In this document: piece after piece, positions 1-10,035 of the stretch
How positions within the stretch are numbered: position 1 is the stretch's first letter
Layout of the letters: every line of letters starts with the position of its first letter
Assembly: GCA_026388275.1 (NCBI GenBank)
Contig: JAPLKB010000058.1
Coordinates: 141,098 to 205,097 of the forward strand
DNA length: 64,000 bases
Reading direction: 5' to 3'
DNA from: Pseudomonadota bacterium
Lineage (GTDB): Bacteria > Desulfobacterota > Syntrophorhabdia > Syntrophorhabdales > Syntrophorhabdaceae
The notes under the pieces: model-generated
Told to the model about the DNA's origin: nothing
What the model saw: only the letters and a program-made list of their open reading frames with translations
Database searches by the model: none
Translations under genes and position numbers: made by a program

Positions 1-752
1 CAGTAAAGATACATAATGACAAGGACAGGGATGCTGCGCAAAAGCTTGTTATCTCCAACCTCAAGCTTGTTGTAAAGATTTCCCTTGAATATTACAATAC
101 CTATCTCAACATTCTCGATCTTATCCAGGAAGGTAATGTGGGGCTCCTTCATGCAGTGAAAAAGTATAACCCGTATAAGGGTACAAAATTTTCAACATAT
201 GCTTCCTTCTGGATTAGAGCCTACATACTGAAATATATCATGGATTCATGGAGCCTTGTAAAAATTGGCACTACGCAGAGCCAGAGGAAGCTTTTTTATA
301 GACTGAATAAGGAAAAACAGAAGCTTGAAGCCTTAGGTATATTTCCAGCCCCCCAACTCCTTGCAAGCACCCTTGATGTAAAAGAAGAAGAAGTCGAGGA
401 TATGCAAAAAAGGTTGTTTTATTCGGACATTTCTCTTGAAACTCCCCTTGGCGATGAGAGCGATGATACCATTCTGGATATGATAAAATCTGATGGCAAT
501 GTCGAGGAAATTGTTGCGAATAAGGAAAAAAATGAAATTTTGTCAATAAAAGTTGCTGAATTCAAGAAGACCTTAAACAATAAAGAGATATTTATTTTTG
601 ATAACCGAATTATGACAGATGAACCTCTTACATTACAGGATATAGGCACTAAATTCGATATATCACGGGAAAGGGTCAGGCAGATTGAAAACAAAGTGCT
701 GAAAAAGTTTAAAGAGCAATTTAAGGGCGAATTGAAAAAGCTTGATTTCTGA
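1..752 (+). CDS. rpoH: RNA polymerase sigma-32 factor RpoH, 5'-truncated by the window edge
   Basis: Heat-shock-type sigma factor that directs core RNA polymerase to stress promoters. The frame is open from base 3, well before the first internal GTG at 138, so the start lies outside the window. Visible regions are the core-binding and -10 recognition part (SNLKLVVKIS, DLIQEGNVGLLHAVKKY, STYASFWIRAYI), the RpoH-typical stretch SLVKIGTTQSQRKLFY, and region 4.2 with the helix-turn-helix DIGTKFDISRERVRQIE close to the C-terminus. The short spacing between regions 2 and 4 and the KIGTTQ motif favour RpoH over RpoD. A weak AT-rich hairpin (777-796, arms TATTACAA/TTGTAATA) follows the stop and may help end transcription. 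The upstream partner genes cannot be seen. Confidence 0.9.
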   Translation, partial: VKIHNDKDRDAAQKLVISNLKLVVKISLEYYNTYLNILDLIQEGNVGLLHAVKKYNPYKGTKFSTYASFWIRAYILKYIMDSWSLVKIGTTQSQRKLFYRLNKEKQKLEALGIFPAPQLLASTLDVKEEEVEDMQKRLFYSDISLETPLGDESDDTILDMIKSDGNVEEIVANKEKNEILSIKVAEFKKTLNNKEIFIFDNRIMTDEPLTLQDIGTKFDISRERVRQIENKVLKKFKEQFKGELKKLDF

Positions 753-1011
753 TTCCTAAAGCATAATAAATACTGATATTACAATGTGTTGTAATAAATA
801 TAGCATATATTACATTAGATAAGTTAGATAATATATTGTTAATATATGATAAAAAAATACTGTCAATAGCGGCTTCCAGAACATAGCATGATTCAGATTT
901 TCTGTCTAATCTGAATTTATCACGGATATCATTGGCAAACCGACAAAGATACTTATCCTGATTGAGAACATGGGTTTATTTTTTAATATATATTTACTTA
1001 ATAGGAGGAGC

Positions 1012-1127
1012 ATGAGATGTCCTCTATGCAACCAAGCTTCTTGCCAGGCTTCTTTCTTATCTCTGAACCCATACACTTCTTGCAATATGGACTCAAGCTG
1101 AAATATGTATATTATGAAAGTAAGTGA
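1012..1127 (+). pseudogene. possible remnant of a tiny zinc-ribbon protein
   Basis: A strong ribosome binding site (AGGAGG, 1003-1008) precedes an ATG at 1012 that opens MRCPLCNQASCQ and stops at 1101 after 29 codons. In another frame from about 1083 to 1127 the text continues as YGLKLKYVYYESK, which looks like the second half of a small zinc ribbon (CxxC at the front, CxYCG-LKLKY at the back). The simplest reading is one frameshift in a gene of about 38 codons. It fills part of the otherwise gene-free stretch 753-1150. I infer this from pattern only; it may be chance. Confidence 0.3.
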
Positions 1128-1150
1128 AAAGAAGGTGGCTTTTAAAAAAA

Positions 1151-1240
1151 TGGCGGAGGGAGTAGGATTCGAACCCACGGGGCGCTTGCACGCCCAACGG
1201 TTTTCAAGACCGCCGCTTTCGGCCGCTCAGCCATCCCTCC
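1151..1240 (-). tRNA. tRNA-Ser (anticodon TGA)
   Basis: Read on the minus strand, the gene begins GGAGGGATGGCTGAGCGG and ends CTCCCTCCGCCA, so the acceptor arm GGAGGGA/TCCCTCC pairs perfectly and the CCA end is encoded. The anticodon loop CTTGAAA sits between perfect CGGT/ACCG arms, giving anticodon TGA (decodes UCA and related codons). A long variable arm (GGGCG...CGCCC) and the TTCGAAT T-loop are those of a class II serine tRNA. The length is 90 bases including CCA. Confidence 0.97.
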
Positions 1241-1328
1241 GGTCTAATCAATATTAAATATCATTTTTGAGTGATGATTTAAAGATATTTTAATGGTTAA
1301 AACGTATAATCAATACTCAAAACCTTTG

Positions 1329-2315
1329 TTACCACTTAATAAGGCTGCTGCCCCATGTAAGGCCACCGCCGAAGGCTGTCAGAAGAACAAGTTTGTCCTT
1401 CACTATTGTATTGTTTCTGACAGCTTCATCAAGGGCAATCGGTACTGTAGCGGATGAAATATTCCCGTATTTCTGTATAGTCAGATATACTTTGTCCATA
1501 GGTACCTTCAATTTTTTTGCCATAGCCTGGAGAATCCGGATATTTGCCTGATGCGGTATAATAACATCAACGTCATCTATCGTATAGCCGTTTGTTCCGG
1601 CAGCTTCTTCACATGCTTCAGCAAATCTTCCCACAGCTACCTTGAATGATTTATTCGCTTCAATCATCTTCAAAAAATGCAGCCCCTTATCAACACTTTC
1701 ATGAGATATAGGGGTGGTCATGGAACCGCCGCCAGGCATTAAAAGTGTGTCGCCGCTTGCTCCATCGGTATGGATGTGTGTTGAAAGAATTTTAGCTCCC
1801 GAATCAGATTCTGTTATGACTGCTGCGCCTGATCCGTCACCCCAGAGAATACAACTTTCCCTCTCCTTCCAGTTTATCACTCTGCTCATGATTTCGCCTG
1901 CAACTACAAGGGCGGTTTTGTTTGTGCCCGATCTGACAAGTGTTTCAGCGACATGCAGGGCAAAAATAAAACCTGAACATGCAGCCGTTATGTCGAAAGA
2001 TACGGCATTTTTGCATCCCAATTTGGCTTCGAGCCAGTTTGCCCCTGCAGGGCAATGCGTATCCGGCGTAATAGTGCCGAGGATAATCAAATCAATATCA
2101 TCCGGCTTTACTCCAGCCACTTCCATAGCTCTTTCGCAGGCAATTTTGCACAAATCGGAAACTGCCTGGTTTTCTTTTGCAATCCTTCTTTCTTTTATAC
2201 CTGTCCTTGAATAGATCCATTCGTCGGATGTGTCCAGGAATTTCTCAAAATCACAGTTTGCCATAATATGTTCAGGAACATATGAGCCTGTTCCTATAAT
2301 ACTGATTTTCTTCAT
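1329..2315 (-). CDS. fabH: beta-ketoacyl-ACP synthase III (FabH)
   Basis: Condenses acetyl-CoA (or another acyl-CoA primer) with malonyl-ACP to start type II fatty acid synthesis in the cytoplasm. The 328 residues match the usual FabH length. The catalytic triad is visible: Cys113 in DITAACSGF, His255 in IIPHQAN and Asn285 in GNISSAT. The C-terminal GGGLTWGS is the family signature. The gene stands alone on the minus strand, not inside a fab operon, and is divergent from tatA with about 160 bases between the starts. FabH paralogues sometimes serve other pathways, but nothing here suggests that. Confidence 0.95.
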   Translation of the reverse strand: MKKISIIGTGSYVPEHIMANCDFEKFLDTSDEWIYSRTGIKERRIAKENQAVSDLCKIACERAMEVAGVKPDDIDLIILGTITPDTHCPAGANWLEAKLGCKNAVSFDITAACSGFIFALHVAETLVRSGTNKTALVVAGEIMSRVINWKERESCILWGDGSGAAVITESDSGAKILSTHIHTDGASGDTLLMPGGGSMTTPISHESVDKGLHFLKMIEANKSFKVAVGRFAEACEEAAGTNGYTIDDVDVIIPHQANIRILQAMAKKLKVPMDKVYLTIQKYGNISSATVPIALDEAVRNNTIVKDKLVLLTAFGGGLTWGSSLIKW

Positions 2316-2479
2316 TCAGAACCCCTATTTGTTAATATGGTGTAAGTTAAATGCAAATATAATTGAGTTTTAAGTATAAATAGAACAATAAAGGGCAAAT
2401 AAAGTCAAGGAAAAGATACCTGTATCAATCAACCGTTATTTTCTTTAAACTCCCGATCCTTTTATGATATTTTATCTCA

Positions 2480-2806
2480 ATGTTTGGTATAGGTTTCCCA
2501 GAACTTATCGTAATTATGATTGTAGCCCTTCTTGTAGTGGGTCCTGCAAAGCTTCCGGAGCTTGCCAGGTCAATCGGCAAGGCTCTCCTGGAATTCAGAC
2601 GCATGGCTGATGAAGTTAAGGAAACGATAAATGAAGAGGTTATAAAAGAGGAAGAACCGAAAGAAGAAACCAGAAAGAATGAATTGCTCAGTAAAAAAGA
2701 TACTCAAACTGAGGGGGAAAATAAACAGCACGATACGCAGCATGAACTGCATAATGAAGTATTAACGGAAAAAGAAAAATCCATTACGCATCACCTAAAG
2801 GGCTGA
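2480..2806 (+). CDS. tatA: Sec-independent protein translocase subunit TatA/TatB
   Basis: Small membrane component of the twin-arginine translocase, which exports folded proteins. It has one N-terminal transmembrane helix ([14 protein letters not shown]) followed by the amphipathic helix starting at the conserved [18 protein letters not shown], then a highly charged tail rich in Glu and Lys (108 aa). The FGIGFPEL start with no polar residue inside the helix fits either TatA or TatB; with only one such gene beside tatC, it may serve both roles. It is followed 5 bases later by tatC. Two proteins in this window (at 21.4-22.3 kb and 22.3-23.0 kb) carry twin-arginine signals and are plausible clients. 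Confidence 0.9.
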   Translation: MFGIGFPELIVIMIVALLVVGPAKLPELARSIGKALLEFRRMADEVKETINEEVIKEEEPKEETRKNELLSKKDTQTEGENKQHDTQHELHNEVLTEKEKSITHHLKG

Positions 2807-2811
2807 CAGTA

Positions 2812-3564
2812 ATGGCGGGCGGAACCGGGATAGATGAAAAACAGCCCTTTATTTCACATCTAATTGAATTACGCAACAGGATTCTCATTTGTGCTGCTGC
2901 TGTCGGCATAGCTTTTATTTTCACTTTTTATTTCAAAGAAAAAATATTTGATTTCCTTATGCAGCCCTTTATCAAGGTAATGCCCGAAAAAAGCTCTTTT
3001 ATATTTACTTATGTTACAGAGGCATTTATTACTTATGTTAAGATATCGATTGTTGCCGCAGTTTTTGTGACATTTCCGGTAATCCTCTATGAATTCTGGA
3101 TGTTTGTATCGCCAGGTCTCTATCAGAAGGAGAAAAGGTATCTCTTGCCTTTTATTATTTTCGGAAGTATCTGTTTCTTATGCGGAGCATCGTTCTGTTA
3201 TTATGTGGTGATGCCCGTTATATACAGGTTTTTTGTAAGTTATGCCGGTGAGTATGTTATCCCCATGCCCGATTTAAAGGCATATATGAGTCTTACATTA
3301 CGCATGGTTGTTGTATTTGGTTTTATATTCGAACTTCCTCTTGTTGCATACTATTTATCGAAGATAGGGATAATAAACCACAAACTCCTCATTTCAAAAA
3401 GACGGTACGCCATCCTTGGAATATTTATTTTAAGTGCCATTATAACGCCGCCGGATATTACAAGCCAGATATTAATGGCAATTCCCTTGTGCGGACTCTA
3501 TGAATTGAGTATCATTATAACGAGAATATTTGGAAAAAAGGTGGTAAAAAATGAAAAAGCTTAA
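2812..3564 (+). CDS. tatC: Sec-independent protein translocase subunit TatC
   Basis: Multi-spanning receptor of the Tat translocase that binds the twin-arginine signal peptide. The N-terminal PFISHLIELRNRILIC carries the conserved HLxELRxR motif. About six transmembrane helices are visible, with the conserved periplasmic FVSPGLYQKEKRY and the later FELPLV segment. The length of 250 aa is normal. It begins 5 bases after tatA and its last 14 bases overlap the glmU start, so the three genes are probably one operon. Confidence 0.96.
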   Translation: MAGGTGIDEKQPFISHLIELRNRILICAAAVGIAFIFTFYFKEKIFDFLMQPFIKVMPEKSSFIFTYVTEAFITYVKISIVAAVFVTFPVILYEFWMFVSPGLYQKEKRYLLPFIIFGSICFLCGASFCYYVVMPVIYRFFVSYAGEYVIPMPDLKAYMSLTLRMVVVFGFIFELPLVAYYLSKIGIINHKLLISKRRYAILGIFILSAIITPPDITSQILMAIPLCGLYELSIIITRIFGKKVVKNEKA

Positions 3565-4555
3565 TATTGTCATACTTGCTGCAGGTAAAGGCGAAAGGAT
3601 GTTGTCGAAAAAACCGAAGGTCATGCACGAAGTTATGGGCAAGCCTTTGATAGGCCATGTTGTGGAAAGAGCAAAGGAACTTTCCCCTGTTGAAATTGTT
3701 GTGGTGACAGGCTTTGGCAGGGAAGAGGTTGAGGCATATCTTCAAAATCAGAACGTAAATATATCGGTTCAGACTGAACAGAAAGGTACGGCCCATGCTT
3801 TGCTTACTGCGGAAAAATTTATAAATGGAGGAGATGTCCTTGTTCTTTACGGAGATGTGCCTTTAATTGAAGACTCTACATTGAATGATTTTCTCTCCTT
3901 TTATAGTAATTTCAACAGCATTTCCTTTTTAACAACCCAGGTGGGCAATCCACAAGGTTATGGCAGGGTGATAATGAAAAATGATGAAATTCTGGATATT
4001 GTCGAAGATGCCGATGCTACTCCGGAAGAAAAGCTGGTAAACGAAATCAATACCGGTATTTGCATTATCCCCGAAGATTGTTTGCCCCTTCTCAAACTTA
4101 TCGAACCGAACAATAAAAAGGGTGAATATTACCTGACCGACATCTGCAAGGTTGCAAAAAAGAAAGGCTTGAATATAAAAGGTTGCCGACATGGTGAATC
4201 AACTGAGGTTCTTGGCATTAATAATAAAAAAGAACTTCTTAATGCTAACATTACCATGCGGGACAGGATACTCGACAAGCATATGCTGAGAGGCACAACA
4301 ATGCTTGGCAGGAATATATATATTGAGAGTGATGTAATTATAGGCAAGGAAACGACTGTTTTCGCGAACTCTTACATACTTGGCAGCACTATAATAGGCG
4401 ATGACGTAGTAATAGGGCCGAACACTTTTATAAAGAATTCAAGAATAAATAGCAGCGTACGCATTGAAGGTTTTGCTTTCATAGAAAATTCCGAAATCAA
4501 GAAGGATACAGTTGTCGGGGTGTTTTCACAGATTAATCAGGACAATGTTTTATGA
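3551..4555 (+). CDS. glmU: GlmU-type N-acetylglucosamine-1-phosphate uridyltransferase lacking most of the acetyltransferase domain
   Basis: The N-terminal part (about residues 1-225) is the nucleotidyltransferase that makes UDP-GlcNAc: LAAGKGERMLSKKPKVMHEV, QKGTAHALL, VLYGDVPLI and NEINTGI are all present. Residues about 245-334 form a few hexapeptide repeats of the left-handed beta helix (VIIGKETTVF, TIIGDDVVIGPNTF), then the protein stops. Standard GlmU is about 450 aa; the last 110 or so residues, which hold the acetyl-CoA site and catalytic histidine of the glucosamine-1-phosphate acetyltransferase, are absent. The following 200 bases do not continue the domain in any frame that I can see. 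Another acetyltransferase would have to supply GlcNAc-1-P. The start overlaps tatC by 14 bases. Confidence 0.88.
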   Translation: MKKLNIVILAAGKGERMLSKKPKVMHEVMGKPLIGHVVERAKELSPVEIVVVTGFGREEVEAYLQNQNVNISVQTEQKGTAHALLTAEKFINGGDVLVLYGDVPLIEDSTLNDFLSFYSNFNSISFLTTQVGNPQGYGRVIMKNDEILDIVEDADATPEEKLVNEINTGICIIPEDCLPLLKLIEPNNKKGEYYLTDICKVAKKKGLNIKGCRHGESTEVLGINNKKELLNANITMRDRILDKHMLRGTTMLGRNIYIESDVIIGKETTVFANSYILGSTIIGDDVVIGPNTFIKNSRINSSVRIEGFAFIENSEIKKDTVVGVFSQINQDNVL

Positions 4556-4650
4556 AAGCTTGTATGAATTGTATGTTTTATGTATATTGAAGACATCGTA
4601 ATTATTAAAAATTTGCAGCAAATAGAGCTTCTGTATCAGTAAGGGATGTG

Positions 4651-4680
4651 TTAAGAAGGTTGTCAAAAAAGCGATATAAT
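4651..4680 (+). promoter_or_regulatory. possible sigma-70 promoter of glmS
   Basis: A perfect TATAAT (4675-4680) is preceded at 18 bases by TTAAGA (4651-4656), which keeps four of six -35 bases. It lies 80 bases before the glmS start in the 204-base gap after glmU. No ribozyme-like or riboswitch-like structure could be recognised in this gap. Sequence match only. Confidence 0.35.
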
Positions 4681-4759
4681 TATTTTAACGATGTTGACTT
4701 GGGGAACAAAAAACGTAAGCTAAAGATGCAAGAACAAATAAAATAAAAAGGAAAATATT

Positions 4760-6580
4760 ATGTGTGGAATAGTTGGATATATCGGAAAAGAAGAGGCCTG
4801 CGACATACTCATCGAGGCCCTGAAAAAACTTGAATACAGAGGATATGACTCTGCCGGTGTAGCCATCTGGTGCAATAATAAAATAGCAACGGCAAGAAAA
4901 AAAGGCAAAGTTGACGAATTGAGGAAGGTCGTTTCTGAACATGTTTTTAGCGGTACAATGGGGCTTGCCCATACAAGGTGGGCTACGCATGGAATGCCTT
5001 CGGAAAAAAATGCACATCCACATAAAGCAGGCGACGTGGTTGCGGTCCATAACGGTATTATTGAAAACTATGTTGAGTTAAAGGAAAGGCTGAGAGGGGA
5101 GGGTCGCAAATTTCTGTCGGATACCGATACGGAAGTTGTTCCTCATCTGATTACATCTTACATAGAGAAAGGTAATGATTTTCTGGAGGCAGTCAAGTTA
5201 ACCCTTAGAGAGCTAAAAGGTTCTTATGCTTTGGGCATTATGAGGGAGAAGGAAAGGGTAATTATTGCTGCAAAAAAAGAAAGTCCTCTTATAATCGGTA
5301 TCGGAGACGGTGAATATTTTATCGCAAGCGATGCGCCGCCTATTCTCAACAGGACAAACAGGCTCATATTTCTTGAGGACAACGATATTGCTGTTTTCAA
5401 GGATGATACATTCATGATTATCGACCAGGATGGAAATAGTGTGGAGAGAAATATTCACCAGGTAAGCTGGTCAGGTGCTATGGCAGAGAAAGGCGGTTAT
5501 AAGCATTTTATGCTGAAAGAGATATTCGAACAACCCAGAGCAATTGCTGAAACCCTGATAGGAAGGTTGGATGAGGAGAGAGGACAGATTGATTTTGATG
5601 AACTGAAGATGCCTGATTTGAAAAAGATAAAAAAGATATGGATGGTGGCCTGTGGTACTTCATACCATGCATGTATGATTGGTAAATACGTGATCGAAGC
5701 AAATTTACGCATACCCGTCGAGACTGATCTGGCTTCCGAGTTCCGTTACAGAGACCCTATTATAAGCAGGAGCGACATGCTTATCCTGATTTCACAGTCA
5801 GGGGAAACTGCAGATACTATTGCTGCCATGAAAGAAGGAAAAAAGAATGGCGCCTACACCTTATCAATTTGTAATGTCCTTGGCAGCACACTTGCCAGGG
5901 ACGCCGACGGTGTAATATTCACCCATGCCGGTCCGGAAATAGGAGTCGCCTCGACAAAGGCGTTTACTACACAGATTTCTGTACTTTTCATGCTAATGCT
6001 TTATATGGGCAAAAAGCTGGGACTTATGGATAGCAACACTTTAAGGGAGAAAATAGGTGAAATTAAAAAGATTCCTCACAAAGTGCAGATAATTCTTGAT
6101 AAATCAAAAGACCTTGAAGAACTTGCAAGGAAATATATTGGATTTAAGGATTTTCTCTATATTGGAAGGGGGATAAATTATTCAACAGCCCTGGAAGGTG
6201 CCTTGAAGCTTAAAGAGATTTCCTATATACATGCTGAAGCATATGCAGCAGGGGAGATGAAACATGGCCCTATTGCACTGATTGATGAGAATTTACCGGT
6301 TGCAATTATATCACCGAACGACTCAACATATCATAAGACATGCGGCAATATTGAAGAAGTAATGGCAAGGAGAGGGAGGGCTATACTTTTCACGGATACA
6401 GATACACATGAAATGGCGGATAGGGCGGATGCCTGCTTTATCATTCCTTCAACCATTTATGAGCTCCAGCCAATTTTATCTGTGCTGCCGCTGCAGCTTC
6501 TCGCTTACTATATTGCCAATCTGCTTGGCACGGATGTGGATCAACCACGCAATCTGGCGAAAAGCGTAACGGTAGAGTAA
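4760..6580 (+). CDS. glmS: glutamine--fructose-6-phosphate aminotransferase (isomerizing)
   Basis: Makes glucosamine-6-phosphate from fructose-6-phosphate and glutamine, the entry to UDP-GlcNAc for peptidoglycan and lipopolysaccharide. The mature enzyme begins CGIVGYIG, with Cys2 as the glutaminase nucleophile, followed by YRGYDSAG and HTRWATHG. The C-terminal half holds two SIS sugar-isomerase domains (VACGTSYHA, ISQSGETADT; later GRGINYSTALEGALKLKEISYIHAEAY split over the active site) and ends in AKSVTVE. The length of 606 aa is normal and it is preceded by AAAAGGA. Being next to glmU, it joins two steps of the same pathway. Confidence 0.97.
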   Translation: MCGIVGYIGKEEACDILIEALKKLEYRGYDSAGVAIWCNNKIATARKKGKVDELRKVVSEHVFSGTMGLAHTRWATHGMPSEKNAHPHKAGDVVAVHNGIIENYVELKERLRGEGRKFLSDTDTEVVPHLITSYIEKGNDFLEAVKLTLRELKGSYALGIMREKERVIIAAKKESPLIIGIGDGEYFIASDAPPILNRTNRLIFLEDNDIAVFKDDTFMIIDQDGNSVERNIHQVSWSGAMAEKGGYKHFMLKEIFEQPRAIAETLIGRLDEERGQIDFDELKMPDLKKIKKIWMVACGTSYHACMIGKYVIEANLRIPVETDLASEFRYRDPIISRSDMLILISQSGETADTIAAMKEGKKNGAYTLSICNVLGSTLARDADGVIFTHAGPEIGVASTKAFTTQISVLFMLMLYMGKKLGLMDSNTLREKIGEIKKIPHKVQIILDKSKDLEELARKYIGFKDFLYIGRGINYSTALEGALKLKEISYIHAEAYAAGEMKHGPIALIDENLPVAIISPNDSTYHKTCGNIEEVMARRGRAILFTDTDTHEMADRADACFIIPSTIYELQPILSVLPLQLLAYYIANLLGTDVDQPRNLAKSVTVE

Positions 6581-6726
6581 ACTCCATCACAATGTCTTGA
6601 TTTATTTGGAATTATAATAAAATCACTATCTATATTCATCTCATTATCAAGTAAAAAATGTGAGCAATATTATATGAAATATTGTATATTTGTATAGGTA
6701 ATCACTGCTCTTTTGGGAGTTATAAA

Positions 6727-9700
6727 GTGGGTAAAAAAGAAAGCAATGAGCCGTTTCCTGTTGAACTTACTGCGTTACGCAGGCGTATCGCAGAGCTTGA
6801 AAGAAAACAAACTAGAGACATCGCCGCACGTAAACAGGCAGAAAAGGCTTTGCAGGAAGCGAACGAGTGGATGGAGTTTGCCCAGCGGTCGGCCAAAGCC
6901 GGAATCTGGAATTGGGATATCAAGACAGGGCAACTTGAATGGTCGCCGGAGTTATTCAAACTTTTCGGGTTGGACAGCCATCAAACAGATGCATCATTCG
7001 AGGCATGGGAGTCCGTTATTCATCCGGATGATCTTGAGGCTGCCAAATCCAGGATTGATCTTGCGCTGAAGGACTCTTCGTTCCTGACAAACGAGTACCG
7101 GATAATACGTCAAGATGGGCAGGTGCGATGGATTAGTGCATTGGGTCAAGCTAGCCCTATCCGCATGAGCGGTATATGCATTGACATTACCGACCGCAAA
7201 CAAGCTGAGGATGCACTCCGTAAGAGCAATGAACGACTAGGCATCCTGTCTGATATTGCCAGAGAACTGCTTGCAAGCGATGCGTCACAGACCATTATAG
7301 AAGAGCTATGCCAAAAGGTGATGACATATCTCAATTGTGATGTTTTTTTCAATTTCCTGGTTGATGACGAGAAACAACGACTTCATCTGAACGCCGCTGC
7401 AGGCATATCCGACAAGTCTGCTAAAGAAATACAGTGGCTGGATTTTGGGGTAGCGGTCTGCGGAACAATGGCCCGCGACTCCTGTCGAATAGTGGCCGAA
7501 CATATTCCCACTGCAATGGGTCCAAAGACTGATCTGATAAGCTCTTTCGGCATCAAGGCCTATGCTTGCCATCCGTTACTGTCTTACGGCAAGGTGATCG
7601 GCGCTCTTTCATTCGGCACCAGATCGAGGCTCTTTTTTTCGAAAGACGACCTGAACATGATGAAGGCGGTAGCTGACCAGGTTGCCCTTGCAATAGAGCG
7701 GAAAAGAACGGTTGAGACACTCCGTAAGGCCCGTGAAGGGCTTGAACAGCGGGTCGCGGAAGGAACATTGGAACTAAAGCGTCTGGCAGAATTACTCGAA
7801 CTCGCACATGACGCCATTATTGTCATAGACGTAAAAGGAAAGATCTCATTCTGGAACTCCGGTGCTCAAAAAATATACGGCTGGACAAAGCAGGAAGCCA
7901 TCGGCAAAATATCTCATGAGCTTCTCCTTGCCAAATTTCCTGTTCCTTTGAAGAATATTATGGCAACCACCTTACGGAAAGGCCGTTGGGAAGGCGAACT
8001 TATTCATACCACAAAAGATAAGAGAAAAATTACTGTGTTAAGTCGATGGGCTATGGAACACGGCAATGAAAAGAGATCCACAAACGTCCTGGAAATAAAT
8101 AGTGATATTACGGAGCGTAAGCAGGCAGAGGATGCCCTGCGGCTTACCAATACTTACAATCGAAGCTTGATTGAAACAAGCCTTGATCCTCTTGTCACAA
8201 TAAGTGCTGAAGGTAAAATAAACGATGTAAATACCGCTACCGAAATGGTAACGGGATTTTCTCGGGATGATTTGATCGGAAGAGATTTTTCCGACTATTT
8301 TACAGACCAGAAAAAAGCTCGTACCGGATATAAGTTAGTGTTTAAAGAGGGTTTTGTCCATGATTACGAGTTAGAAATCCGACACAGAGATGGACACATT
8401 ACCCCGGTAATCTATAACGCATCGGTATATAGAGACGAGGCGGGCCGTGTGAAAGGTGTCTTTGCGGCAGCAAGGGATATTACAAAACGCAAGCAAGCGG
8501 AGGAAGAGCTGGTACGTCTTGCGGCTGCAGTAGAGCAATCTGCCGATGGAATAACCATAACTGACCCGAAGAGAATAATACTTTACGTAAATCCTTCATT
8601 TCTCGTACAAACAGGGTACTCCAAGACAGAGCTCATCGCTCAAAACATTGAAATAGTGAGAAGCGGTAAGGATGGAGAAGGCATCTACCGGGATATGCGC
8701 GACAAAACAGCCCATGGAAAGGTTTGGTCCGGTGAAGTGACCAATAAAAGGAAAGACGGGACGCCCTATGATGCCTATATGACTGTCTCCCCGGTTAAAG
8801 ACCCGGCCAACAGGATCACCAACTACGTGTCAATTATCAATGATATTACGGAAAAGAAAAGGTTTGAGAAACAACTACGGGAAGCCCAGAAGATGCAAGC
8901 AATCGGTACATTGGCCGGTGGTGTAGCTCACGATTTTAATAATATTATTGCGGGTATTATAGGTTTCACAGAGATGGTGCTTGAGGACGCTCCTGCAGAA
9001 AGTCCTTCCCGGCGAAGGTTGCAGCTCGTACTCAAGGGGGCTTATCGCGGTCGAGACCTTGTAAAACAAATACTTGCATTCAGCCGGAAGGGTGAGCACG
9101 AAAAAAAACCTGTTTCTCTGAATCATGTTATTGAAGAAGTATCCCTCTTACTCAGAGCTTCTCTGCCGACAACCATCGAAATAAGGGAAAATCTTGTCCT
9201 CGAGTCGGATACTATCATGGCTGATCAGACCCAAGTCCATCAAGTAATCTTAAACCTTTGTTCAAATGCTGCCTATGCAATGCGCGAGAAAGGTGGAACA
9301 CTAAGGATAGAACTTGCAGAGGAAAGTTTGGGTCCAGAAGATCGCAGACTATATCCGGAGTCAAGACCAGGCCAGTATGTGAGACTGACTATAAGCGATA
9401 CAGGCTGCGGGATCGAGCAAGAACATATGGACCATATTTTCGAACCATTTTTTACCACTAAAAGCCCTGGTGAAGGAACCGGCCTTGGTCTTTCAGTGGT
9501 ACATGGGATCATAAAGAATCATGATGGATTTGTGAGAGTTTACAGCAAACCGGAGAAAGGGTCATCATTTCATGTGTTCTTGCCTAAAACTAAGGAACAA
9601 CGATTGCCTGAATCGGCTCAAATTGATTCGGTGACAGGCGGCAAGGAATCCATTCTGTTTGTGGATGATGAAGAATTATTGGTTGAAATGGTGCAGCAGA

Positions 9701-10026
9701 GGCTGGAACGCCTGGGATACAAGGCAGTGGGCACGACAAATGCACTAAAGGCGCTCGATATTTTTCGTGCCCAGCCGGATATGTTCCATCTTGTCATAAC
9801 TGATTATACTATGCCCCAGATGACAGGCCTTGATCTATCAATTAAGCTGCTTCGCATAAGACCGGATATTCCGATTATCATGTGTTCCGGATTAAACGAT
9901 CCCGTACCAATAAAGAAATTGAAAAAAGCAGGCATAACAAGACTAATTACCAAGCCCTTCGGGAAAAAGGAGTTTTCTCAAACTATTCGAAGTGTACTCG
10001 ATAAGAAAAAAACAGAAAACAGATAG
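6727..10026 (+). CDS. cytoplasmic hybrid histidine kinase: PAS-GAF-PAS-PAS-PAS-HisKA-HATPase-receiver
   Basis: Large soluble sensor kinase with no transmembrane segment. I place the start at GTG 6727 because GGGAG lies 8 bases upstream; an in-frame TTG at 6682 has no such site. From that start: coiled coil (about 10-40), PAS with [14 protein letters not shown] (about 45-155), GAF (about 175-330), three further PAS domains (about 365-720, each ending in an ITxRKQAE-type linker), the H-box GVAHDFNN with His735, an ATPase domain with [18 protein letters not shown] and GEGTGLGLS, and a C-terminal receiver with phospho-acceptor Asp1026 in [11 protein letters not shown]. It is followed 9 bases later by an NtrC-type regulator, its likely phosphotransfer partner. 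The signal sensed cannot be read from sequence. Confidence 0.9.
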   Translation: MGKKESNEPFPVELTALRRRIAELERKQTRDIAARKQAEKALQEANEWMEFAQRSAKAGIWNWDIKTGQLEWSPELFKLFGLDSHQTDASFEAWESVIHPDDLEAAKSRIDLALKDSSFLTNEYRIIRQDGQVRWISALGQASPIRMSGICIDITDRKQAEDALRKSNERLGILSDIARELLASDASQTIIEELCQKVMTYLNCDVFFNFLVDDEKQRLHLNAAAGISDKSAKEIQWLDFGVAVCGTMARDSCRIVAEHIPTAMGPKTDLISSFGIKAYACHPLLSYGKVIGALSFGTRSRLFFSKDDLNMMKAVADQVALAIERKRTVETLRKAREGLEQRVAEGTLELKRLAELLELAHDAIIVIDVKGKISFWNSGAQKIYGWTKQEAIGKISHELLLAKFPVPLKNIMATTLRKGRWEGELIHTTKDKRKITVLSRWAMEHGNEKRSTNVLEINSDITERKQAEDALRLTNTYNRSLIETSLDPLVTISAEGKINDVNTATEMVTGFSRDDLIGRDFSDYFTDQKKARTGYKLVFKEGFVHDYELEIRHRDGHITPVIYNASVYRDEAGRVKGVFAAARDITKRKQAEEELVRLAAAVEQSADGITITDPKRIILYVNPSFLVQTGYSKTELIAQNIEIVRSGKDGEGIYRDMRDKTAHGKVWSGEVTNKRKDGTPYDAYMTVSPVKDPANRITNYVSIINDITEKKRFEKQLREAQKMQAIGTLAGGVAHDFNNIIAGIIGFTEMVLEDAPAESPSRRRLQLVLKGAYRGRDLVKQILAFSRKGEHEKKPVSLNHVIEEVSLLLRASLPTTIEIRENLVLESDTIMADQTQVHQVILNLCSNAAYAMREKGGTLRIELAEESLGPEDRRLYPESRPGQYVRLTISDTGCGIEQEHMDHIFEPFFTTKSPGEGTGLGLSVVHGIIKNHDGFVRVYSKPEKGSSFHVFLPKTKEQRLPESAQIDSVTGGKESILFVDDEELLVEMVQQRLERLGYKAVGTTNALKALDIFRAQPDMFHLVITDYTMPQMTGLDLSIKLLRIRPDIPIIMCSGLNDPVPIKKLKKAGITRLITKPFGKKEFSQTIRSVLDKKKTENR

Positions 10027-10035
10027 AGGAATGCG

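Noticed and set aside
906..1178. 90-codon frame on the minus strand
   Set aside because: It runs into the tRNA-Ser gene and has no protein-like pattern; antisense of the possible zinc-ribbon remnant.
4556..4759. glmS ribozyme or riboswitch before glmS
   Set aside because: No ribozyme core or pairing pattern could be recognised in the 204-base gap; this class is mainly found in Gram-positive bacteria.
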